Positions 55,161 through 63,919 of a DNA stretch of 63,919 bases are shown in pieces. Location: NCBI GenBank assembly GCA_003248075.1, contig QJYK01000324.1:1-63919 (forward strand), given 5' to 3'. A program made the position numbers and the translations under genes. The notes under the pieces were generated by a model. That model had not been told where the DNA came from. It worked only from the letters and a program-made list of their open reading frames with translations, and did no database searches. This DNA comes from Gemmatimonadota bacterium. GTDB lineage: Bacteria; Gemmatimonadota; Gemmatimonadetes; Longimicrobiales; Gaopeijiaceae. Every line of letters starts with the position of its first letter. Position 1 is the stretch's first letter.

Positions 55161-55900
55161 TCCGTCGGCTGCTCCGGCTCCGCGTCGGGGACGCCGGAGG
55201 GAGCGGCCAGGATCACACCGCAGGCCTCGCAGCGTATCAGCGCGTTCCCGTGCCGGATCTCGTTCTGCAGCTGGAGCGGCACGACGCCGAAGCAGTGACC
55301 GCAGGCTCCGTCCTCGGTGAGCTCGGAGACGGCCCGCCGCTTGCCGCCTGCCCGGATCGCCTCGTACATGCGGAGCTCCGCCGCCTCGATCCCCTCCACG
55401 AACGAGACTCGCTCGGCCTCGAGCGATGCGAGCTGAGCCTTCGCCTCTTCACGGTCGCGCAGCAGGCCCTCCAAGCGGGGCTCCAACTCCGCCCTGGCCT
55501 CGCTCCATGCCCGCTGCAACTCCTCGAGCCGGGCATCCAGCTTCCCGATCTGGTCCACCAGGGTGTACCCCTCCTGGTCGTCGCTCTGCAGCGCCCGTCG
55601 CACCATGTCGAGCTCGGCGCTGACGGCCGCCTCCTCGCGCAGGTTGCGCACGCCGCCGAGTCGCTCCTCGAGCCGCTTGAGCCGCGCGCGCTTCTCTTCC
55701 GCAGCAAGCTGCAGGCGCCGCTCCTCGAGCTTCATCTCCTGCACACGCCCCCGCGTAGTCGTCACCTCGGACTCGAGGGAGAGCGCGGGTGCCTCCACCT
55801 CCTCGAAGAGCGGATCGAAGTCCCGGACGCGCGTGCGCGCCCGTTCGATGCGTGAATCGAGATCTTGGAGCGCTTTGAGTGCGGTGCGGGTCTGCGTCAT
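55157..55900 (-). CDS. coiled-coil protein with C4-type zinc ribbon
   Basis: A 247-residue protein: a long two-stranded coiled coil (about 10-180) followed by a zinc ribbon (CGHC near 199 and CEAC near 223) of the zf-RING_7 type, and an acidic end. This family is widespread and usually sits near primase or rnhB genes; some members are proposed nucleic-acid or flagellar-export-linked proteins, but its function is unsettled. It overlaps both dnaG and recJ by four bases, suggesting a role in replication or repair. Confidence 0.85.
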   Translation of the reverse strand: MTQTRTALKALQDLDSRIERARTRVRDFDPLFEEVEAPALSLESEVTTTRGRVQEMKLEERRLQLAAEEKRARLKRLEERLGGVRNLREEAAVSAELDMVRRALQSDDQEGYTLVDQIGKLDARLEELQRAWSEARAELEPRLEGLLRDREEAKAQLASLEAERVSFVEGIEAAELRMYEAIRAGGKRRAVSELTEDGACGHCFGVVPLQLQNEIRHGNALIRCEACGVILAAPSGVPDAEPEQPTE

Positions 55901-57714
55901 CTGTCCGGCAGGTTCGAGTTCGGCCCGCGCAATCGGCGCGCGGTGGTGATCCAGTCGTCGGGTGCCATCGCTCGCCGCTCGCGGGCGAGGCGCAGCTTCT
56001 CCTCCATCAGGCTCCTCTTCTGGAGCTCTTCGTTCGTCCGCTCGATCTTGCGGTCGATCTCCTCGATGTGGCGACTCAACGCCCCCACCCGGATCCGCTT
56101 CACGGCGTCGTCGAAGACGCGACCGGCGTGCCCGATCTCCTCTGGGTCGTCGAGGATCTCCTTGAGCCGCTCACCGGCCACCGGATCGATGCCGCGAGGT
56201 GGCGCCCGAAGCTCGGGATCGTCGAGAAGCGCTTGAAAGATGGCGCGGTATGCCGGATCCATAAAGTCCTCGGCACCGAGCCACTCCCCGGCGCGCTCGA
56301 CGAAGTCCGGGTTCTTGGTCATCAGCAGCAGGAGCGACCGCTCGGCTCCGAGCCTGGGCAGGCGGGTCGCCGGAACGGATCGTGGGGGTACCGGGGCCTC
56401 GGCGCGTGGCCGGGGGCCTGGGGCTTCCGGACGCCTCAGCTCGCCCTCGAGGGTCTCCCGGCGCACGCCAGTGCGGTCCGCCACCTTGGCGACGTAGATG
56501 TCGCGCAGCGCGGGATCGGAGGCGGCGCGCAGGGTGGGCAGGAGCCGGTCCACCGCCTCGCGGGTCCGTTCGATCGAGGAGAAGTAGTCTCGGTCCTCGA
56601 GGATCTGGAGCTTGCGGTCCAGCACGTCCATCGCGTCGTCGACGTGCCGTCTCAGCGCCGCCGGACCCTGTCCCCTGACCAGGGTATCGGGATCCTCGCC
56701 CGGGGGCAGCGTCACGACGGCAGGGTGGAGGCCCTCCTCGAGCAACGTGTCGCCCGCACGGAAGGTGGCGCGCAAGCCTGCCGGATCGCTGTCGAACAGG
56801 AGGTAGACCCGTGGCGTGTACCGGGCGAGCAGCTTCGCCTGCTCCGGGGTCAGGGCTGTGCCTAGGGGCGCGACCACGTTGTCGAAACCGTGCGCCGCGA
56901 GCGAAACGACGTCGATGTATCCCTCGACAACCAGGGCCGATTCTTCCCGACGGATCGCGTGCCTGGCCCAGGAGAGCCCATAGAGCATCTGGCCCTTGTG
57001 GTAGATCGGGCTCTCGGGCGAGTTCAGGTACTTGGGAGCGTCCCTGCGCTCCGCCGTCAACACGCGCCCCCCGAACGCCACGACTTTCCCCGCCATGGAT
57101 TCGATCGGAAAGATGATCCGCCCGCGAAATCGATCGTAGGGCTCGGTCGAGCGGTCGCTGGAGCCCAACAGCCCCACCTCGGCCATCACCGCCTCGTCGA
57201 TCCCGTGCCTGGCCGCCGCGTCCCGGAGCGCCCTCCACTCGTCCGGCGCATAGCCCAGTCCGAAGCGCTCCGCCGCGTGGGCGTCGATCCCCCGACCTTC
57301 GAGGTAGGCCCGCGCCACGCGCCCCCCCTCCGGGTCGACGAGGCGCTGTCGAAACCAATCGGCCGCGAACGCGTTGACCGCGTACAGCGGCGCATTCGGA
57401 TCCTCCTCCTCACGCTGTCGAGAGACCTCACGGACCTCCACGCCCGCCCGCGCGGCCACGTGCTTGACCGCCTCGACGAAGTCGAGACCGAGACGTTCCA
57501 TCACGAAGGAGAAGACGTCGCCCGACTTCTGACATCCGAAGCACTTGTAGAAGCCCTTGTCGGGCACCACGTAGAACGACGGCGTGCGCTCCTCGTGGAA
57601 GGGGCAGTTGGCCTTGTACTCGCGCCCCGCCTTCTTGAGGGGGACGAATTCGCCGATGACGTCCACGATGTCGGCACGAGCCCGTACCTCGTCGACGACT
57701 TCGTCGGGGATCAC
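55897..57714 (-). CDS. dnaG: DNA primase
   Basis: A 605-residue primase making RNA primers. N-terminal zinc domain CPFHEERTPSF with YKCFGCQKSGD, RNA-polymerase core with the EGR-like FRGRIIFPIES, TOPRIM VVEGYIDVVSL and DSDPAG, and a C-terminal helicase-binding region with a coiled end. The GTG start overlaps the mutS2 stop in GTGA. rpoD, often next to dnaG, is not present. Confidence 0.95.
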   Translation of the reverse strand: MIPDEVVDEVRARADIVDVIGEFVPLKKAGREYKANCPFHEERTPSFYVVPDKGFYKCFGCQKSGDVFSFVMERLGLDFVEAVKHVAARAGVEVREVSRQREEEDPNAPLYAVNAFAADWFRQRLVDPEGGRVARAYLEGRGIDAHAAERFGLGYAPDEWRALRDAAARHGIDEAVMAEVGLLGSSDRSTEPYDRFRGRIIFPIESMAGKVVAFGGRVLTAERRDAPKYLNSPESPIYHKGQMLYGLSWARHAIRREESALVVEGYIDVVSLAAHGFDNVVAPLGTALTPEQAKLLARYTPRVYLLFDSDPAGLRATFRAGDTLLEEGLHPAVVTLPPGEDPDTLVRGQGPAALRRHVDDAMDVLDRKLQILEDRDYFSSIERTREAVDRLLPTLRAASDPALRDIYVAKVADRTGVRRETLEGELRRPEAPGPRPRAEAPVPPRSVPATRLPRLGAERSLLLLMTKNPDFVERAGEWLGAEDFMDPAYRAIFQALLDDPELRAPPRGIDPVAGERLKEILDDPEEIGHAGRVFDDAVKRIRVGALSRHIEEIDRKIERTNEELQKRSLMEEKLRLARERRAMAPDDWITTARRLRGPNSNLPDR

Positions 57715-60077
57715 GACAGCGTCACCACGGTCACGCCGGCTCCACCTTCGGTCGGGCCTCCCAGGCGGAACGCCCGCACACGCGCATCGCCGCCCAGGAG
57801 CTCGCTGACGCGTTGACGTAGCGCCCCGGTACCTTTCCCGTGTATGATGCGCAGCTCCGAAAGGTCATCCAGGATCGCCTGGTCCAGGGCCCGCATGAGC
57901 TCGACGTCGATTTCGTCGACGCGCATCCCCCTCAGGTCGACCTCGGTTCGCACCTCGCTCGTGCCCGGACCGCTCCAGCTCCCGGCCGATCGAGGCCGTG
58001 CATCCGGCTCCGCCAACGGCTCCAGGTCGAGGAGCGGTAGCTCCATGCGCACCTCGCCCACCTCGACCAGAGCCCGATCCGCTCTCACCTCGGCGATGCG
58101 ACCCTTCGCGCCCGTGGCCCGGACGCGCACCCGGGATCCGACCTCCGGCTCGCGGATGCCGTCCGGCCTGTCCCCGGACGTCCGCGTGGCCGAGCGCGCC
58201 CGTCGCGCTTGCTCGGCCGCGACCTCGACCCTGCGCCTCGCACTTCGGGCGGCTTCGTCGAGAGCGGTTTCGGAGGCGGCCGCCCTCACCTGCGCGATCG
58301 CCTCCTCGACCTCGGTGCGCGCATCCATGAGAAGCCGCCTGGCGCGCTCGCGAGCCCGTGCGTCGGAGGATTGCTCGGCCTCACGCAACTCCCGCGACCG
58401 ACGCTCCACCTCCGCCGAGCGCCGGCCCACCTCCGCGCGCTCCGACCGCAGCGCCTCGACCGCGGTCTCCGCTTCCCGCTCGCGCTGCTCGAGGTTCTGG
58501 AGGATCTCCTCCATACGGGCCTCGCCCCGGTCCCGATGCGACTCCGCCCGGTCGATGACCTCGGGGGGAAAGCCGAGCCGACGCGCGATGGCGAGTCCGT
58601 AGCTTCGACCCGGGCGCCCCTTCACCAGGCGGTAGGTAGGCTCCATCCGATCCGAGTCGAATTGGAGTGATGCGTTGACGATGCCGGTGCCCTCTCCGGC
58701 CAGCTGCTTGAGCTGCCCGAGATGCGAGGACACCACCGTCAGGCAACCGCGCCCGACCAGCACCTCGAGCACGGCCTGCGCGAGCGCTGCGCCCTCCGCC
58801 GGATCCGTCCCGGTGCCCATCTCGTCGATGAGCACGAGGGACTGGTCGTCAGCCTCACGTATGATATCCGCCAGGTTGGCGAGATGGGCGGAGAACGTCG
58901 ATAGGCTCTCGGCGATCGATTGCTCGTCTCCGATGTCGGCGAAAACCCCGCTGAGGAGCGGAAGCCGGGTACCGGCTCCGACCGGAGGTACCACCCCGGA
59001 CTGGGCCAGGCAGCAAACCAGTCCCGTCGCCTTGAGGAACACACTCTTGCCGCCCGTGTTCGGACCCGACACCACCAGCGCACGCTCTCCCGACAAGAGC
59101 TCCAGGTCGTACGGAATCACTTCACGTCGCAACGATTCCAGCAGGAGGGGGTGCCGCGCGTCCACCAGATGGAGGGTCCGCTCGCCCGGCGGAAGCATCT
59201 CGGGCACGGTGGCGCGCCAGGCCAGCGCGCTGCGAGCCCGCGCCATCGCGGAGTCGAGCTCCACGAGGGCCTCGAGGGCGCCCTCGAGGGTTTCGCGCAG
59301 CGGTGCGAGGCGTGCTGACAGCTCCCCCAGGATCCGCCGAATCTCTCGCGCTTCCTCGCGCTCCAGGTCACGAAGCTGGTTCATCAGCTCGATCGCGACC
59401 GGGGGCTCCACGAACAGGGTCGCCCCCGTGTGCGACTCGTCGTGCACGATCCCGGCCACCTCCGACCGGCCCTCCCGACGGATCGGAATCACGTAGCGAC
59501 CCTCGCGGATGGTCACCGATCCGTCCGCCACGACGAACCGCTCGGGCAGGCCCTTCATGTAGGTCTCGAGCTGCCGGACGATCCTCGCGTGGGCGCCTCG
59601 CAGGCGCGCGCGAATCTGGCGCAGCTCCTTCGAGGCGGTGTCGAGCACCTCGCCGTCCCCGTCGACAGAGCGCTCTAACGCGTCCTCCGTGGGACGCTCC
59701 GCCAGGAGGCGCTCGCGGATCGGGGCCAGCTCCGGATGCTGCCCGTCCCGGGCATCCATCTCCCCGGAGGTGATGCGGGAAGCCCGAAGCAGTACGCCGA
59801 TCCGGTGGAGCTGCACGGGCTCGAGCACCGCCCCCTCGGCCGCCAGAACCCGGAGCGCCGATCGGCAATCCGGGACCGCCGGGAGGCCCCACGATGGCTC
59901 CTCCTCGATGAAGCGCATCGTCGCATCGACCTGGCGAAGCATCGCGGAAACGCGGTCCCGGTCCGACGTCGGGCGGAGGGCGCGGAGGTGCTCCTTGGCC
60001 ATGTCCGTGGCCGCCCTTCCGGCGACCACCTCCAGGACACGATGGAACTCCAGCACTCGAAGCGCGTGCTCGCTCAC
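57711..60077 (-). CDS. mutS2: MutS2 family protein
   Basis: A 788-residue MutS homologue. The N-terminal core, ATPase domain (VSGPNTGGKSVFLKATGL Walker A; LVLIDEMGTGTDPAEGAAL Walker B), long coiled coil (about 510-620), KOW-like domain, and C-terminal Smr nuclease domain (VDLRGMRVDEID, IHGKGTGALR). MutS2 acts on recombination intermediates or collided ribosomes rather than mismatches. GTG at 60077 matches the family start (SEHALRVLEF); an ATG at 60104 would add nine residues. Confidence 0.93.
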   Translation of the reverse strand: MSEHALRVLEFHRVLEVVAGRAATDMAKEHLRALRPTSDRDRVSAMLRQVDATMRFIEEEPSWGLPAVPDCRSALRVLAAEGAVLEPVQLHRIGVLLRASRITSGEMDARDGQHPELAPIRERLLAERPTEDALERSVDGDGEVLDTASKELRQIRARLRGAHARIVRQLETYMKGLPERFVVADGSVTIREGRYVIPIRREGRSEVAGIVHDESHTGATLFVEPPVAIELMNQLRDLEREEAREIRRILGELSARLAPLRETLEGALEALVELDSAMARARSALAWRATVPEMLPPGERTLHLVDARHPLLLESLRREVIPYDLELLSGERALVVSGPNTGGKSVFLKATGLVCCLAQSGVVPPVGAGTRLPLLSGVFADIGDEQSIAESLSTFSAHLANLADIIREADDQSLVLIDEMGTGTDPAEGAALAQAVLEVLVGRGCLTVVSSHLGQLKQLAGEGTGIVNASLQFDSDRMEPTYRLVKGRPGRSYGLAIARRLGFPPEVIDRAESHRDRGEARMEEILQNLEQREREAETAVEALRSERAEVGRRSAEVERRSRELREAEQSSDARARERARRLLMDARTEVEEAIAQVRAAASETALDEAARSARRRVEVAAEQARRARSATRTSGDRPDGIREPEVGSRVRVRATGAKGRIAEVRADRALVEVGEVRMELPLLDLEPLAEPDARPRSAGSWSGPGTSEVRTEVDLRGMRVDEIDVELMRALDQAILDDLSELRIIHGKGTGALRQRVSELLGGDARVRAFRLGGPTEGGAGVTVVTLS

Positions 60078-60153
60078 GAGCGACCCGCACCCCAGTCGGC
60101 CCACGGGGAGCCAGCGGCCCGGCCGCTCGACCCGTCGCTCCCGGGGACGGGCG

Positions 60154-60627
60154 TCACCCGTCCAGCTCCTCCCGGGCGATGCGGTTGGCTTCCTTCCCGT
60201 CGAAGCGCCCGCGGAGGCGCGGCATCAGCTGGGACATCAGGGCACCGATTTGATGGACGCCGCCCGCGACCAGCTCCTGGACCAGCGCGCGGACGTCTTC
60301 CTCGGACAGCTCCGCCGGCAGGTACGCGCGCAGCACCCGGGCCTGCGCCTCCTCGACGTCGGCGAGCTCCGGCCGCCCCGCCGCCCGCATCTGTGCCGCC
60401 GCGTCGTTGCGTTGCTTGATCGCGCGCGTCAGCACCAGAATGACCGCTTCGTCGCCAGCCTCGGCGCCACCGTCGATCTCGTGATTCCTGATCTCGGACA
60501 GTGCCGTGGACAGGACGAGGATCCGTTCCTTGTCGCGCAGCTTGCGCGCGGCGTTCAGGTCGCCCTGGATTCTCGCTTTCAGCTCGCTGGACACTGCTCT
60601 CGGGCTCACGGATCGGGTGCCGTCCAC
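60154..60627 (-). CDS. yqeY: GatB/YqeY domain protein
   Basis: A 157-residue helical protein with the GatB-tail-like YqeY domain: AARKLRDKERILVLSTALSEIRNHEID, RAYLPAELSEEDV, and IGALMSQLMPRLRGRFDGKEANRI. Possibly linked to tRNA-dependent amidation, function unproven. The usual neighbour rpsU is absent. A GTG at 60594 is an alternative start. The following 262-base gap up to the HIT gene has nothing recognisable. Confidence 0.9.
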   Translation of the reverse strand: MDGTRSVSPRAVSSELKARIQGDLNAARKLRDKERILVLSTALSEIRNHEIDGGAEAGDEAVILVLTRAIKQRNDAAAQMRAAGRPELADVEEAQARVLRAYLPAELSEEDVRALVQELVAGGVHQIGALMSQLMPRLRGRFDGKEANRIAREELDG

Positions 60628-60889
60628 GTGCGGGCGGCATGATCCAGAAAGGTGATCGGATCGGGGAGGCCCCGCGATGGGAGCGCCATCGTCTCTCGTC
60701 CCGGCCGTGCCAAACCAGGGCCGCCCATGGCTCCACGAAGCGGTCGCCCCAGGGATCCCGCTCGCCCCATGGTGAACGCGCCGAAGGCCCGGAAGCTATC
60801 CAGCCGGCCGCCGGAGGGTCAACGCGTCTCCACGTCGCCCTCCGGTGCGCAGGGCCGGATCGCCGACCGGGCTCGACGCCCGTGCCACG

Positions 60890-61240
60890 TCACCCGGGAG
60901 GCCATCCCATCGCCCGACCGCCCAGCACGTGCAGGTGGATGTGGTGGACCGTCTGGCCCCCCTCGTCCCCGACGTTCAGGACCGTCCGGTACCCGCGGTC
61001 GGCGAGCCCCTCCCTTCGAGCGATGTCGCGTGCGACCAGCAGCATGCCGCCAAGCAGCGAATCGTCGGCCCCCCGCGCCTCGTCGAGGGACGAGACGTGC
61101 TTGCGAGGCACGACCAGCACGTGAACGGGCGCCTGGGGGTTGATGTCGCGGAACGCGACGACCTGCGCATCCGCGTGGACGAGCGTCGCGGGAACGTCGC
61201 CCGCCGCGATCTTGCAGAACAGGCAGTCGGGGCCGGTCAT
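60890..61240 (-). CDS. HIT family (HinT-like) nucleotide-binding protein
   Basis: A 116-residue histidine-triad protein: CLFCKIAAGDVPATLV, AFRDINPQAPVHVLVVPRKH, LNVGDEGGQTVHHIHLHVLGGR with the HXHXH active site. It hydrolyses purine phosphoramidates such as AMP-lysine. Divergent from the plus-strand gene at 61441. Confidence 0.94.
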   Translation of the reverse strand: MTGPDCLFCKIAAGDVPATLVHADAQVVAFRDINPQAPVHVLVVPRKHVSSLDEARGADDSLLGGMLLVARDIARREGLADRGYRTVLNVGDEGGQTVHHIHLHVLGGRAMGWPPG

Positions 61241-61440
61241 GGGGCACGTCCGGGGCAGTTTGGCGGTGTTCGCGAATCAGGCACCCTTTTCCCTCCGTCC
61301 GATCATGGTGCCTCGACGCGAGGGCGCGCAATGCGCCGATGGGTCGCCCTCGGGGGGCGCCTCCGGCCGAACGAGCCATGGAAGCGTCCCGACACCTGGT
61401 CGAAGTTGGGCATCCAGAGCCTCGACCACCTGGAGATCCG

Positions 61441-61875
61441 ATGGAAACCCTCCCCGACACCGCCGAGACCGTGCTCCGACGACACCCCGCCCCAGCGTTA
61501 CGCCTCAGCGAGCTGCTACGCCTGGTGCGACTCGCCCTGCGGGATCCGGCCCTGGACCGGGATCGCCTCCTGCAGTCGCTCAGCGCACGCCCCGAGCGCT
61601 TTCGCCTCCTCGATCCCTGGAAGGGGCCGTGGAGGCGCGTGGTGGAGGGCCGGGCCTCGAAGCCGCACGCCGAGCCTTGGGTCGTGCTGGTAGCCGATCC
61701 CGGAGGGGACGCGGGCGCGGCGGTCGAGGGCGTGTCCCTCGGTCGCATGCGCTCGTGCGTCCGCTGGATGGCAGGCGCCGTGGATCCGACGTCGGCCTGG
61801 TCGCTCGCGCGGTGGCACGGGCTCGCCCTCGCGGAGACCTCGGCGCGCGCGGCCCTAGTCAGGAAGGCTGCCTGA
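61441..61875 (+). CDS. unknown protein, convergent with prmA
   Basis: A 144-residue soluble protein, not recognised. Leu/Arg-rich helices (RLSELLRLVRLALRD, RDRLLQSLSARPERFRLLDPW) suggest a small winged-helix-like N-terminal half, followed by a beta strand (EPWVVLVADPGG) and a hydrophobic end. The ATG at 61441 is preferred; upstream sequence is Pro/Arg-rich. Its last 17 bases overlap the 3' end of prmA on the other strand. Coding potential is plausible but the length and isolation leave doubt. Confidence 0.5.
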   Translation: METLPDTAETVLRRHPAPALRLSELLRLVRLALRDPALDRDRLLQSLSARPERFRLLDPWKGPWRRVVEGRASKPHAEPWVVLVADPGGDAGAAVEGVSLGRMRSCVRWMAGAVDPTSAWSLARWHGLALAETSARAALVRKAA

Positions 61876-62761
61876 GGCCGTCTCCGTCGCGGGCGTCGAT
61901 GACGAGGCGCACCGCGACCCAGTCACCGTCGCGGTCGATCTCGGTAACGACGAACCCCACCTCCTGGAAGTCGAGCTCCAACGAGGGCCATTCCTCGGCG
62001 AGGATCCCGGAGAGGATCAGCCACCCGTCGGGTGGCAGCGCGGCACGGAAGCCCAGGCGCAAGCCACGAAGGATCCCGGACTCGATGTTGGCGATCACCC
62101 CGTCCCACGTGCCGATCCCCGCGAGCTGCGCGCCGTCCACCCAGACCTCGCGACACGCCACCCGATCTCCCGCGTCGTTCCGCTCGATGTTGTCCGCCAG
62201 CGCCTCCATCGCCAACGGATCTCCCTCGAGGGCGAGCACTTCACCGGCCCCGAGATGCGCCGCGGCGATCGAGAGGACTCCGGACCCGGATCCGACATCC
62301 AGGATCCGTGACCCCGGCGTCACGGACCGCTCGAGCAGTCGCAGACACCCTCGCGTCGTCCCGTGCTCCGCGTTCCCGAACGCCATACCGGGATCGAGCA
62401 CGAGCACGATGTCGTCGGCTTCGGCATCCACGCGACACCATGACGGGGTGACGACGAGGCGCCGTCCGACGCGTCGGGGCTCGAGCCCACGTTTCCACGT
62501 CTCCGCCCAGTCCTCGTCGGCACGCCAACCGACCGTGAGCTCGACGTCGGGAAGACCCACTTCGATCAGGGCCCTGCGGGCCGCATCCAGGAAAACATCC
62601 AGGTCCGGCGGCTCGGAAAGGTGCGTCACGAAGCCCTCGGCGCGCTCCTCCACGGCCCGGGCACCCAGGCGCACGAGGGCCTCGGCGACGAGGTCGTGGC
62701 GGGGGTCGTCCGGGCCGATGCGGGCACCGAGCTCGAGCCAGCGTCGGGGGAGCGCGCTCAT
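61859..62761 (-). CDS. prmA: ribosomal protein L11 methyltransferase
   Basis: A 300-residue SAM-dependent enzyme trimethylating L11. An N-terminal ferredoxin-like part with [21 protein letters not shown] leads into the methyltransferase domain: [35 protein letters not shown], and [10 protein letters not shown] (ANI motif). The ATG overlaps the dnaJ stop in ATGA. rsmE, usual downstream, is absent. Confidence 0.93.
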   Translation of the reverse strand: MSALPRRWLELGARIGPDDPRHDLVAEALVRLGARAVEERAEGFVTHLSEPPDLDVFLDAARRALIEVGLPDVELTVGWRADEDWAETWKRGLEPRRVGRRLVVTPSWCRVDAEADDIVLVLDPGMAFGNAEHGTTRGCLRLLERSVTPGSRILDVGSGSGVLSIAAAHLGAGEVLALEGDPLAMEALADNIERNDAGDRVACREVWVDGAQLAGIGTWDGVIANIESGILRGLRLGFRAALPPDGWLILSGILAEEWPSLELDFQEVGFVVTEIDRDGDWVAVRLVIDARDGDGLRQPS

Positions 62762-63918
62762 CCCCCCGTGAACGCCTCCTTGACCTTCGACCAGAAGCCC
62801 TTGTGTGCCCGCCTCCCCACCTTGGCGGGAGGCGCGGCTTCCACCTCGGCGAGCGCGCGCATCGCGTCCGCCTGGGCCGCATCCAGGTCGGTGGGGGTCC
62901 ATACAACCACCCGGATCAGCTGGTCGCCCTGCCCCCGTCCGTTCAGCTCGGGCAGGCCGAGCCCCTTGAGACGCATCATCTCGCCGCTCTGGATCCCGGC
63001 GGGAACCGAGACGCGAGCGGTTCCATCGACGGTCGGGACGGTCGCCTCGGTGCCCAGCGCTGCCTGGCTGAAGGTCACCACCAGCTCGTGGACCAGATCG
63101 ACACCGTCTCGGACGAATCTCGGGTCCTCCTGAACCTCCAGGAGAACCACGAGGTCCCCACGGGGCCCGCCTCGGGGTCCGATGCTCCCCTGCCCCCGCA
63201 GCGTCAGGAAGTTCTCCGACGTGACGCCCGCCGGCACCTCGACCTCGATCGACTTCTCGGCCCGCACCCGTCCTTCCCCACGACACGTGCGGCAGGGAGT
63301 CTCGATCACCTGGCCCTCTCCGCCGCAGCCTCTGCACGGTTGGACGCTCACGAACTGGCCGAACACGGAGCGCTGGACGTGCCGCTCCTCCCCGGCCCCG
63401 CCACACACCGAGCAGACGGACGGGCTCGTGCCGGCCTCGGCGCCGGAGCCTCCGCACGCACCGCACTGGTCCAGCAGCGAGATCCGCAGCGTCTTCTTGG
63501 CGCCGTGAGCCACGTCCTTCAGCGTGAGGGGCAGCCGCAGGCGGACCGTTTGTCCCTTCCGGTTGGGCATCCTCGAGGTGCGCGCGCCCCGCGAGCCGAA
63601 CAGGTCCTCCAGGCCGGCGAAGCCGCCGAAATCGCGCATGAACACTTCGATCGCGTCGGCGAAGTCGAAGCCCCCGAACCCCCCCGGGCCGGTGCGGCCC
63701 CTCAATCCCTGCTCGCCGTACCGGTCGTAGAGCTCGCGCTTCTCGGGGTCACGGAGAACCTCGTACGCCTCGGTAACCTCCTTGAAGCGCTCCTCGGACT
63801 CCTTCGAGCCCTCGTTGCGGTCCGGGTGGTACTTCAGCGCGAGCTGCCGGTATGCCTTCTTGATCTCCTCGGCGTCCGCGTCACGGGCGACGCCCAGGAG
63901 CTGATAGTAGTCGGCCAT
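62758..63918 (-). CDS. dnaJ: chaperone DnaJ
   Basis: A 386-residue Hsp40. J domain (2-70) with HPD in KYHPDRNEG, Gly/Phe-rich region (GGFGGFDF), four zinc CXXCXG repeats ([32 protein letters not shown]), and the C-terminal substrate-binding domain. It stimulates DnaK ATPase. The ATG is one base from the window end; grpE/dnaK would lie outside. Confidence 0.96.
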   Translation of the reverse strand: MADYYQLLGVARDADAEEIKKAYRQLALKYHPDRNEGSKESEERFKEVTEAYEVLRDPEKRELYDRYGEQGLRGRTGPGGFGGFDFADAIEVFMRDFGGFAGLEDLFGSRGARTSRMPNRKGQTVRLRLPLTLKDVAHGAKKTLRISLLDQCGACGGSGAEAGTSPSVCSVCGGAGEERHVQRSVFGQFVSVQPCRGCGGEGQVIETPCRTCRGEGRVRAEKSIEVEVPAGVTSENFLTLRGQGSIGPRGGPRGDLVVLLEVQEDPRFVRDGVDLVHELVVTFSQAALGTEATVPTVDGTARVSVPAGIQSGEMMRLKGLGLPELNGRGQGDQLIRVVVWTPTDLDAAQADAMRALAEVEAAPPAKVGRRAHKGFWSKVKEAFTGG

Positions 63919-63919
63919 G

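Noticed and set aside
53436-55298. Plus-strand open frame of 620 codons
   Set aside because: Shadow of recJ; no family features.
60628-60889. Possible rpsU (S21) gene beside yqeY
   Set aside because: No basic S21-like sequence in any frame of the gap.
62762-63466. N-terminal extension of PrmA
   Set aside because: Lies inside dnaJ; the prmA ATG overlaps the dnaJ stop.

Overview
The window is a gene-dense, very GC-rich bacterial chromosome segment with no prophage, insertion sequence, integron or CRISPR array that I can see. Several traits suggest an environmental diderm in or near the Gemmatimonadota: a serine/threonine kinase fused to TolB-like beta-propeller repeats, an ExbB-ExbD-ExbD-TonB operon, a PATAN (DUF4388)-TPR protein next to a DnaA-like ATPase, a type II IleS, secreted amidohydrolases, and many GTG/TTG starts. 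This assignment comes from gene content and style, not from a marker-gene comparison. About 63 protein genes and one tRNA are supported. Most genes are on the minus strand in long convoys, and fifteen junctions are 4-base start/stop overlaps (ATGA, GTGA or TTGA).

Region by region: 1-4.4 kb is a mixed accessory patch (haem lipoprotein, secreted unknown, M19 dipeptidase-like protein with altered metal ligands, DHFR-like reductase, OsmC behind an AT-rich promoter/operator, small membrane protein). 4.5-17 kb is one minus convoy: yggS-divIVA-punA-ileS-rluD, then a tight four-gene module of tandem DnaA-like ATPase, PATAN-TPR scaffold, HEXXH peptidase and NtrC-type regulator. 17-19.4 kb is the exbB-exbD-exbD-tonB energy-transduction operon with its own promoter and terminator. 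19.5-26.5 kb is hypothetical-gdpD-tilS-hpt-ftsH-folP-cdaA. 26.6-31 kb holds a secreted amidohydrolase and the kinase on the plus strand, with loose intergenic DNA around them. An isolated tRNA-Met(CAT) and a plus-strand slipin pair follow.

33.3-46.3 kb is a minus run of ftsB, eno, plsC, thiL, nnr, a zinc-ribbon protein, a Minf_1886-family protein, glyA, leucine dehydrogenase, acyl-CoA dehydrogenase, 3-hydroxyacyl-CoA dehydrogenase, a CPBP protease, bioY and thiolase. Together the dehydrogenases and thiolase look like branched-chain amino-acid or short-chain acyl-CoA catabolism. 46.4-52.4 kb holds an MBL hydrolase, a DnaQ-like exonuclease, rex with its own operator, ksgA, and a STAS / anti-sigma kinase / SpoIIE-phosphatase partner-switching set. 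52.4-63.9 kb is an information-processing block: dnaJ-prmA, then HIT, yqeY and mutS2-dnaG-zinc ribbon-recJ-rsmD-coaD.

The strongest candidate for an undescribed system is the four-gene module at 4475-10190. A DnaA-type ATPase with one intact and one decayed nucleotide site, and no DNA-binding domain, is encoded with zero spacing before a PATAN-TPR scaffold, followed by a membrane-anchored peptidase and a sigma-54 activator whose DNA-binding helix also looks reduced. All functional statements come from motif reading; no database search was run.
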